Below, piece by piece: positions 56,201 through 64,000 of a DNA stretch of 64,000 bases. The stretch is from Musa acuminata AAA Group (taxonomy: Eukaryota; Streptophyta; Magnoliopsida; Zingiberales; Musaceae), in assembly GCF_036884655.1 (NCBI RefSeq), contig NC_088345.1, positions 23,779,001 to 23,843,000 of the forward strand, in the 5' to 3' direction. The position numbers were made by a program, and so were the translations under genes. How positions within the stretch are numbered: position 1 is the stretch's first letter; every line of letters starts with the position of its first letter. Under the pieces are notes generated by a model. That model was given only the letters and a program-made list of their open reading frames with translations. It ran no database searches and was not told where the DNA came from.

Positions 56201-56830
56201 GCCCGATTCTACTCCGTCCTGCTCACTTGTTTGTGGGCGATCCAGGATAGCCGCGTGTACGCGAGTGGAATCCACGGACGGCGGAGTCGGAACGGAAGAG
56301 CGTCAGAAGGGGTGCCGCCGGTTGTGGGTGCGGCCTTATTGAGGGCGATGGCGGCACAGACGGGGGCGGTGACCCTATTGGTGGCGGCGTTCTGCCGTGG
56401 GTGGCGGCTCTGCATATGAGCCGCAGCCGCACAGGAATCAAGCCAGGAGAGGGATGTCGCCGATCGCTCGTCGCGGCAGGAAGGATCGTTGCGGACAGTG
56501 AGTCGAAGCGGTGGAACTTGGCCGCGCACTTGCCCGTGGCCGGGGTTGATGGCGTTGCCAAAGGTCACTTGGCTAACGGCGGTGGGTCTCGGCGATGGAG
56601 GTGTCGCGGAGCGGCATCGTAGGTGGCGACGGCTAGGGCTGATGTGCCCGTGGTGATTTTTGATCTGGTGGCAACGGGCGGTGACGCGCGACGGCGGTAC
56701 AACGTCGTTTGCGCTGGGGCGAGGCCGTCGACCGCGGTGAGGAGGCCGTGCGCGGCGGAGATGCTGCGGCCAAGTCGCTGGCCGCAGTGAGGAATCGCGG
56801 CTCGTAATTGGCCGTATGCGATTTTGACTG
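56200..56830. other. GC-rich island, unassigned
   Basis: Sharp change to CpG-rich sequence with GGCGG and GTCGCGG words. Short frames are open on both strands (62-119 codons) and overlap each other; none has a domain I know and no frame spans the island. It could be the first exon and promoter of a host gene cut off by the Sirevirus that begins near 57006, or GC-rich LTR or leader material as at 17110-17590. Confidence 0.4.
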
Positions 56831-57005
56831 ATTTTGACCCTGAAACATAATTTGGACTTTATTTGTCAAACGTTAATTTTTGACATATTTGGTCAAATCC
56901 TAACTTTGACCAATTGATTGGGCCCAATTTGGTTGCTCCGATTTCGATTCCCAATTTTAGGCTGCCCAATTGATCTGGCCTGATTCATAGACCAATTAAG
57001 GCTCT
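56831..57005. other. TTTTGAC-rich short segment
   Basis: Repeated GATTTTGAC, TTTGACC and TTTTTGACATATTTGGTC words, then GGGCCCAATTTGG. No coding signal. Source unknown. Confidence 0.4.
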
Positions 57006-58430
57006 TTTACAGCATGGAAGCTAACAATTTGATATGTTCAAGAAGCAAGTCATTTCTTCTCTTTTGAATTGTACGAGCTAGCATCTTTTATCTCCCCCTT
57101 TGTCATTGTCGAAAAAAAAAAAAAATTTAAATTTTTTTTTCTTTATAATAATTTTTAAATCATGATAAAAGTAAATAACAAAGATAAAAAATCAAGCCAT
57201 GAATGTCAAGATCATAATATTGCATGCATTCATATCATCAAATATCAAGAAGAACTTGGTGATTAGATAAACATTTCATGAATACAATGAATTTTACATA
57301 ATAACATTGAAGTCATAAATTATCAAGATATCAAGTAGCATATCATGGTTGATTTGAATACATCCTTTTTAGTAAATATCAAGAAGAGTTATAAAAAATC
57401 TTGATTCATAGAAAAATATCATGTATCAAATATCGAAAAATCAAGATGATGATGTAGATAAAGACATTCCTATGGCAAAAAGATGTCATGTAAATGATCT
57501 CGATTCATGTATAATATCTCTCAATTTATTATGAATCATAAAAATTATAATTTCGAAAAAAATCATAATTTATTTCGATAAATTTCAATAAGAAGATACA
57601 AGAATACATATTAGGAGATCTTGATTCATAAATGATTTTAAGTTATAAATCATGAGAAATCAATATCATGATTTCGATAAAACCCATTAAATTCAAATCA
57701 TCAAAATCATCAAAATTACTTTCGAGAGATTCACAAAAGTGATACATATAGGTTAATTAATCTCCCTTTTTGGAAAAATCAATAAAGTTGAAAAAATAAA
57801 ATTTTCAAGGTGAAACCTTTCCTCTTTTTAGTTGTTTCAATTTATGTGATTTATTTCATACATGCATGTTCTTTTCTTTTATGCCAAATAAAAACATGTA
57901 TCATGTTTAAAACCAAAAGTGCAAGATTTATTACGACAAAGTTCAATAAGGCAAAAATCACCCAAAAATCATCATTCATAATTTCAAAATATAAAGCCAT
58001 TAAACATGATTTCAAATTAATATGCGCAAGTTTTTTTTATGAAAACCATCCATCTTATTTAAAACCGAAAACGTAACATTTCATCATGATAAAAATCGAT
58101 AATCTATAAATCGCAAGAATCATCATGCATAATTTTGAAAATCTCATGCATAGAATAAAATCATCAATCATGGTATCAAAACATCATTATGCATCATTAA
58201 ATCATCGAGCATGATTTCATATTTTCAATCAAAACCATTTTTTTACCATAAACATATAATTTTTATGATTATTTTTAAAATTACTAAAATGATAAGCATG
58301 ATTCCTATATTTTATTTTCATTATTAAACATACACTTTTCAAGAAAATTAATTCTAAACTAAATTAAAAATAACTCATGAAATTATCATGTAAATTCAAA
58401 ATAAACTAAAGGCATTTTGATTACCTCAAC
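57006..58430 (-). other. Sirevirus 3' non-coding region
   Basis: AT-rich, CATGAT-type words, one PPT-like tract near 57095, an A-run/T-run at 57113-57140. No coding domain in six frames that I can support. Confidence 0.65.
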
Positions 58431-58579
58431 GTCGAAAGTCGTTAAGGCATAGTTTGCCACCTCGCCTTTGTTGATTTTCTCCTCATCTTCGGAGGAGCTC
58501 AATTCATCCCACTTTGTGTTCTTCTTGCATTCAAAGCAAGTAGTTACGTTCTTTTTGTTCTTGTTCTTTAATTCTTATT

Positions 58580-59345
58580 TCATGAACTTTTAAATTTCTT
58601 AGTGAGTAGTTCATGTTCACCATCACTTGAGCTTATGCTCGAGTGGTCTTGAAATGTTCTAAGTTTAAAATTCTTCCTGTTCTTTGGAAGGTAGTTCTCA
58701 AGTTCTTTACGTGTATTGCACGTTATTTCATAGGTCATCAAGGACCCTATTAGTTCTTCGATTGGAAATTGGTTCAAGTTTTTCGATTCTTGAATAGCCA
58801 TTATTTTTGAATCTCAACTCTTATTAAGAGAACGCAAAATCTTGTTTACAAGTTCAAAATCCGAAAAACATTTGCCAAGAGTATTTAAACCATTGACGAC
58901 ATCCGTAAAATGGGTGTACATGTCCATAATGGTTTCGAATGGTTTCGCTCGGCTTAATTCGAAAAAGCTTAAAATCATACATTAAAAAATTAATTTTTGA
59001 ATCTTTAACTTTGCTAATTCTTTCATGTGTGATTTTAAGAGTGTGCCAAATATTGAAAGCCGTTTTGCAAGTAGAAACATGATTAAACTCATTTCTATCT
59101 AAGGCGTAAAACAAGGCATTCATAGCCTTTGCATTTAGAGAAAATGTCTTCTTCTCCAAATCATTCTAATGGTTCACTAGAAGAGAAGACATTTGAAAAC
59201 CAGATTCGACTATATGTCATAAATCAAGATTCAATGAAAGCAAGAAATCTCTCATTCGAGTTTTCCAATAAGTGTAGTCCGTCCCATTGAAAAAGAGAGG
59301 ACGAATGAGAGAGTGACCCTCTTGAAAGCCGAAAAAAGCTATTTC
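58580..59345 (-). pseudogene. Sirevirus gag, start codon lost
   Basis: The expected start near 59350 reads ATA instead of ATG, followed by AFFGFQEGHSLIRPLFFNG and DYTYWKTRMRDFLLS. Then stops, MEKKTFSLNAKAMNALFYAL, DRNEFNHVSTCKTAFNIWHT, KDSKINFLMYDFKLF (58854-59159), a frameshift, and AIQESKNLNQFPIEELIGS to DHSSISSSDGEHELL (58580-58801). No knuckle. Confidence 0.82.
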
Positions 59346-59378
59346 TCTTGGGTGTTAAACCAAGTGAGAAATCAAGAT

Positions 59379-60971
59379 GCTCTGATACCAATTGTCAAGA
59401 ATGGGGTCGGCATTAAGAAGGGGGTGAATTAGTACAACGGTAAAAATTACGTCGGTTTAAAACTTTCATACGATAAACCATTTACATTGAAAACTGAACT
59501 CGAAAATATCTTAACATGAAGCACGTTCATAAATTAATTGAAGGAAGTAAGTATAGTAAGGTAATAGCAAGAATAAATGCAAACTAGAGAACACGACAGT
59601 TTTAGAGTGGTTCGGTCAACGTGACCTACATTCACTTTCGGCTTCCTCCTCCGACGAGGTCATTGGCGTCCACTAGAGGCTTTTCTTCAGCAGGCAAAGG
59701 CCAATCACCTTTTACACCCCTCTTCTCCTTTTCATGGGTTTAGGAGATAACCCTTACAAGCACTCACTCTCCTCTCTAAATAGAATTCTAACTCTTCGAC
59801 TAGAGGAGGATTCTCACAAGAGATTTCTACAATGATTCTTTACTTTTAAACTCTCTATGCTTGTGTGCTTTAACCAGGGATGAAAGGGGTATTTATAGGC
59901 TTCAAGTTGGTTCAAACTTAGAGTCTAAAACTTTCCCATTCTAGGTTCCCCAAGCACGGGCGGTACCACCGCCCAGTGTTAGTCTGACATTGACACTGCC
60001 CTGGGCAGTACCACCGCACAGGTCTAGTGGTACCACTGCTTGGGGGCTGTGCTGGGTGGTACCACCACCCAAACTGGTGGTACCACTGCCTAGCACCCTG
60101 CTAGGGATGGTACAACCGCCCAGACTAACGGTATCACCGCTTGACACAATCTCGAAGACTATGCCACGATGTTGAGACTTCTTGGGGCACTGTTTGAGCC
60201 TCTTATTGGGCCCAACACAGTCTTTACATGGGTCTTGCTAGCCCCTAATTGGGTTGGCCGAAATCCAAGCCTAATTACATACTAACTACGAAATCCAAAG
60301 ACATTTGCTAAGCTAAACAAGTCCCTATATCTATTCTTCCGACGAGCTTCCGGTGATCTTTCGGGAATGTTCCGGCGGACTTCCGACAAGCTCTTGGACT
60401 TCATGACGATCTTCTTGGTGAGTTCCGACGAGCTTCTCTGGCAAGCTCCGTGACTTCTCGGCTGGTTCCAATAGAACTTCCGACGAACTCTCGAACTCCC
60501 AACGTGATCTCGATCTTGACTCCGGGACTTTATTTTGCTATATGCTTTGCTATCATAGTTAATCTTGCACATGTAAAACATATTTCAATCTAGACAATTA
60601 ATATTAAGCATTAATCAAGTTGTCTGGCATGTCATTGGTCCCTCGATACTTCGTCCGATTCTTTGGCACATCGTCCTCTCTTGTGGCCTATTGTCAAATC
60701 GGTCAATTGACTCCGCAACTCTGATATCCTTGATGCAATATTCGCTCTTCTTGGCCCGATACCTGAATTCACGACCCAAAACCTTCTGTCGATACGTCGA
60801 TCGTTCCTCCGGCTTGACATCCAAACTTCTGACATGTTTTCCCCCGGCACAACATGATTTTTCCTGCTTTAATTATCTCATCATGATCGAAGAATCCTGC
60901 GTTACTCAAAACATAGATTAAAACATAAACACATAACAATTGGTTTCATAATCAAAATATGAGATTCAACA
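59379..60971 (-). repeat. PBS and 5' LTR of minus-strand Sirevirus
   Basis: PBS GCTCTGATACCA (plus strand) then LTR 59393-60971 (1579 bp): TGTCAAGAATGGGGTCGG to ATATGAGATTCAACA. GGCGGTACCACCGCC-type palindromes at about 59957-60140. The terminal TGTCAAG differs from the usual TGTTAGG. Confidence 0.85.
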
Positions 60972-61729
60972 CGAGGAAGGGGCAAGCGAGGCTGAGATTG
61001 CTCGCTACATGAAGTACATTGATGACTCTACTCTTGCTCAATGTTACATGTTGGGCTCTATGACTCCTGAGTTACAAAAACAACATGAAAAGATGGATAC
61101 TAGATCTATACTACTACATATCCACAAACTATTTGAGGAATAGGGAAGGACTCAGTGATATGAGATATCCAAGAGCCTCTTCCGAGCTAGGATGACTAAG
61201 GGGACACCGATTCAGAACCATGTCATAAAAATGATTGAGTGGATAGAGAAACTTACAAGTCTAGGAATGGTCCTAGAGGATAAGTTGTGTGTGGACATTA
61301 TGTTTTAGTCCCTACAAGATTCTTTTTCATAGTTTATAATAAATTTTAAATGAATAAGCTTGAGGTGACTCTCCCGGAGCTCCTCAATATGTTGAGGGAG
61401 GCAGAGAGCACTATAAAAAAGAAGAAGCCAGTTCTCTACACTAGTGAGACCTAAAAGAAAAGGAAAGCAGAAAAGTCCCTTAAGAAGGGCAAGGGCAAGG
61501 GCAGACCAGGTAAAGCAAAGGTTGCTAAGAAAGACCCGATAAAGGACAAAGGCCAATGCTTCCATTGTGGCAAAGATGGGCACTAAAAGAGGAACTATAA
61601 ATAGTACATTATAGAGAGGGTGAAACAGAAGCTTGGAGAAGCTTCAGGTACATTCATGATCAGTCTCCATTTGTCAAAATCTTATGATAACACATGGGTA
61701 TTCGATACCAGTAGTGCTTATCATATATA
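60972..61729 (+). pseudogene. Angela-like gag-protease fragment, plus strand
   Basis: Matches the gag of the element at 10456-19179 but in opposite orientation. Begins EEGASEAEIARYMKYIDDST, has TGA in TQ*YEIS (61156-61158) at the same site as the other copy, a knuckle [13 protein letters not shown] with a stop and a lost Cys, and ends in the protease motif WVFDTSSAYHI, where DTG is DTS. Flanked on both sides by Sirevirus LTRs. Confidence 0.85.
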
Positions 61730-62667
61730 TGTTGAATCTCGTATTTTGATGATGAAACTACTTGATATATGTTTATGATTTAATCTACGTTTTGAGTGAC
61801 GCAGGATGCTTCGATCAGGATGAGACAATTAAAGCAGGAAAATCATGTTGTGTCGAAGGAACATGTCAGAAGATTGGACGTCGGGCCGGTGGATCGGTCG
61901 ATGCATCGACAGAAGGCTTCAGGCCATGGACTCGGGCATCGGGCCACGAAGAGCGGGTATTGTGCCAAGGATATCGGAGTTGTAGAGTCAACTGGCCGAT
62001 TGGGCAATAGGCTGTAGGAGAGGATGATGCGCCGAAGAATCGGACGAAGCGTCGAGGGACCAATGACATGCCAGACAACTTGGTTAATTGCTTAGGATTA
62101 ATTGTCTCGATCAAAGTTCTGTTTTAATTGTGCAGGATTAACTATGATAACGATGAAGACATAAAGCGAAACAAAGTGTTGGAGTCAAGCGCGAAGGATT
62201 TGTTGCGAGTTCGAGAGTTCGACGGAAGTCCGAAGGTTTGTCGGGAATGCTACCGGAACTAGCCGAGAATGAGTTGGGAGCTTGCCGAAGGGTTTTTCGG
62301 AAGCTCGCCGGAAGGTTCGTTGGAAGTTCGCGGAGCTCGCCGAGAAAGATCGGAGCTTGCCGAAGAAGCTCGTTGGAACTCGCTAAGATCAAATCGTGAA
62401 GTCTAGGAGCTTGCCGGGAGTCCGCATAATGGTTTCCGAGAGTTCATCGGAAGACCGTCGGAAGTTTGCCGGAAGCTCGCCAGAAGAAGTCTTGACTTGC
62501 GAACTTTGTAATAGCTTAGAAAATGTCTTTAAATTCATAGTTAGCACGTTAATTAGGGTTAGGATTAAGTGTTAATCCTATAACCCAAGTAGGGGCCAAT
62601 TAGGCCCAAGTTCGGACTGGTTTGGACCAAGTTTGGAGCCAAACCAAGTGAGCTGAAATAGTGAAAG

Positions 62668-63017
62668 AGGTGGCACCGCCAGGGTTGGAGGTGGCACCGC
62701 CCAGGAGAGGATCTCCCAACGAAGCTGGGCCGTGCAACCGCCCCAGGCAGGAGGTGGCACCGCCTGGGCTCAATCTCCGAGCGAGACTGGGCGGTGCAAC
62801 CTCTCCTGACAGAGGTAGCACCGCCTGAGCTCGGTCTTCGAGCTCTGGCAGGAGAGGTGCAACCGCCTCAGTCAGGAGGTGGCACCGCCTGGGGCTCAGT
62901 CTCCGAGCCAGACTCAGGCGGTGCAACCGCCCCTGACAGAGAGGTGCAACCGCCTGGGCTCAGTCTCCGAGCTCTGCTAGGCGGTGCAACCTCTCCAGTC
63001 AGGAGGTGCAACCGCCT
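62668..63017. repeat. GGTGGCACCGCC / GGTGCAACCGCC palindrome cluster
   Basis: About a dozen copies of GGTGGCACCGCC, GGTGCAACCGCC or GGTGCAACCTCTCC separated by CTCAGTCTCCGAGC-type spacers. Equivalent clusters with GGTGGTACCACC occur upstream of the TATA box in every Sirevirus LTR of the window. Confidence 0.85.
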
Positions 63018-63428
63018 GATCCCGGAATTCCGGGATTTGATGGTTTTGAGCTCCAAATTTGAACTGGGTTGGGGCCTATAAATACCCCACCCATTCAGCA
63101 CAGAAAGAAGATATATAGACACCGAAATCTTGATCTTTTCTGTGATTCTTAGAGCTCAAAATTGTGGTTAAGGCCTAAAGTTCTCCTCCCTCTGTTCTTC
63201 AAGTTTTGAGTTGTAAAGAGAGGAGAGAAAGGTTCTGTAAGGGTTGTCTCCTGAGCCCGTCAAAAGGAGTGAAACTGTAAAAGGGTAGTTGGCCTTCGCC
63301 TATTGAAGGAAGGCCTCTAGTTGACGTCGGTGACCTCGTCGGTGGAGGAAGCCAAAAGTGGAGTAGGTCAAGACTGACCGAACCACTCTAAATCTCTGGT
63401 TTGCTTTTACTTTGAGCACTTTATCATT

Positions 63429-63768
63429 ACTGCAAACCTCCTACATAGCTACTGCCCTCTGCGCTTTTACGAACGAGTCTCTAAGTTCTGATCTTTCCGA
63501 ATCTGCATTCAGACGTAAATCGATGTTTTCGTACGATCTTTACATTGCAGTTTATGCTTACGTTCTGATTCTATTTATAACTGCAAACTATCTTCTGTGC
63601 TTTTACAAATAAGCTTCTAAGTTCAGATCTTTCTGAATCTGCGTTTAGACGTAAATCGACGTTTTACGTACGATCATTACATTGCAGTTTATGTTTACGT
63701 ATTGATTCCATTCATAACTGCAAACTGCTTTCTGCGCATTCATAAAACGCTTTTCAAAGTTCAGAATC
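63429..63768. repeat. ~137-151 bp tandem repeat in LTR R/U5 part
   Basis: ACTGCAAAC starts units at 63429, 63580 and 63717; each has CTTCTGYGCTTTTAC-like text, AAGTTC, GAATCTGCRTT with CAGACGTAAATCGA, and TACATTGCAGTTTATG. The third unit passes into the 18-bp minisatellite. Confidence 0.85.
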
Positions 63769-64000
63769 TGCGTTTAGACGTAAAACTACGTTTAGACGCA
63801 AAACCGCGTTTAGACGTAAAACTGCGTTTAGACGTAAAACTGCGTTTAGATGTAAAACTGCGTTTAGATGCAAAACTGCGTTTAGATGCAAAACTGCGTT
63901 TAGATGCAAAACTGCGTTTAGACGTAAAACTACGTTTAGACGTAAAACTGCGTTTAGACGTAAACGAAGTTTAGACGTAAATTGAGTTTAGACGTAAACT
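63769..64000. repeat. 18-bp minisatellite TGCGTTTAGACGTAAAAC
   Basis: About 13 copies up to the window end, with variants GACGCAAAAC and GATGCAAAAC. Because 18 is a multiple of 3 the plus frame reads RLDVKL repeats; this is not a gene. The array seems to have grown out of the GAATCTGCGTTTAGACGTAAA of the ~140-bp unit. Confidence 0.92.

Larger units (their letters stand above)
57006..60971 (-). mobile_element. Minus-strand Sirevirus: 5' LTR, gag and non-coding tail, 3' end lost
   Basis: From the right: LTR 59393-60971, PBS 59379-59390, gag 58580-59340, then 1.4 kb of AT-rich 3' non-coding sequence (57006-58430) with GAGCTAGCATC and CTCCCCCTTTGTCAT (PPT-like on the minus strand). No pol and no 3' LTR. 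It inserted in an Angela gag (right flank CGAGG); the left side is lost. Layout equals the gag-only element at 30499-37429. Left boundary approximate. Confidence 0.78.
61730..64000 (+). repeat. Sirevirus LTR, plus strand, runs off window
   Basis: Starts TGTTGAATCTCG with TTTTGATGATGAAAC, flanked left by ATATA. It is already 2271 bp at the window end, longer than other Sirevirus LTRs here (1.25-1.58 kb), because its 3' part holds two tandem repeat layers (63429-64000). Landmarks: ATGTCAGAAGATTGG, GGATCGGTCGATGC, SCCGGAAG-type repeats 62210-62490, palindromes, TATA at 63076-63084. Confidence 0.82.

Noticed and set aside
56209..56568. Coding exon on the minus strand in the GC-rich island
   Set aside because: Several overlapping frames of similar length on both strands, none with a recognisable domain; kept only as an unassigned island.
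62668..63017. CRISPR-like array of short repeats and spacers
   Set aside because: Repeats are degenerate palindromes, spacers are themselves repeated, and the setting is a plant LTR with a TATA box.
63702..63974. RLDVKL repeat protein
   Set aside because: Direct product of an 18-bp minisatellite inside an LTR.

Overview
The window reads as intergenic heterochromatin from a plant nuclear genome made almost wholly of nested LTR retrotransposons. I find no convincing host gene, tRNA, rRNA or CRISPR array. The element mix suggests a monocot with a repeat-rich genome, but the species cannot be fixed from this sequence. It contains Sirevirus/SIRE-type Ty1/copia elements, an Angela-like Ty1/copia element, a Tekay-like Ty3/gypsy element with giant LTRs and a Reina-like chromovirus. 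Lineage names rest on motif recall, not on a search.

Layout. (1) 1-8993: a minus-strand Tekay-like Ty3/gypsy element with ~4.04 kb LTRs (the left one cut by the window edge) around only ~1.64 kb of decayed gag-protease-RT. It sits in (2) an Angela-type LTR on the plus strand (8994-9978), which abuts a plus-strand Sirevirus LTR fragment (9979-10316). (3) 10317-20348: a minus-strand Sirevirus 3' LTR, split by a complete minus-strand Angela-like element (10456-19179) with a perfect 5-bp target duplication GTTTG. (4) 20349-39267: minus-strand Sirevirus remains: 3' non-coding region, an LTR scrap at 22566, integrase, protease, gag, then PBS and 5' LTR (37979-39267). The gag is interrupted by a Reina-like element (24838-30291, duplication CAAGT) and a gag-only Sirevirus derivative (30499-37429, duplication ATTTT). 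(5) 39268-42300: plus-strand Sirevirus 5' LTR and broken gag. (6) 42300-44153: unassigned sequence and a ~553-572 bp tandem repeat array. The array is split by (7) a plus-strand Sirevirus (44154-55395) with decayed gag-pol, an extra post-pol ORF, and a 3' LTR that carries a solo LTR which itself carries an opposite solo LTR. (8) 55396-57005: last tandem unit, an AT-rich stretch and a GC-rich island. (9) 57006-60971: minus-strand Sirevirus 5' half. (10) 60972-61729: plus-strand Angela gag fragment. (11) 61730-64000: a plus-strand Sirevirus LTR whose tail is an 18-bp minisatellite running off the window.

How it works together: no element here looks autonomous. The pol genes carry stops, frameshifts or deletions, yet several elements keep PBS, PPT, matched LTR ends and intact target duplications. 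They were therefore probably mobilised by proteins supplied in trans, then decayed. Many stops fit C-to-T changes at CG or CHG sites (CGA to TGA, CAG to TAG, TGG to TAG), as expected in methylated repeats. The nesting gives a relative order: Sirevirus layers first; Angela, Reina and the gag-only Sirevirus inserted into them; the Tekay-like insertion into an Angela-type LTR looks very recent because its LTR copies are nearly identical.
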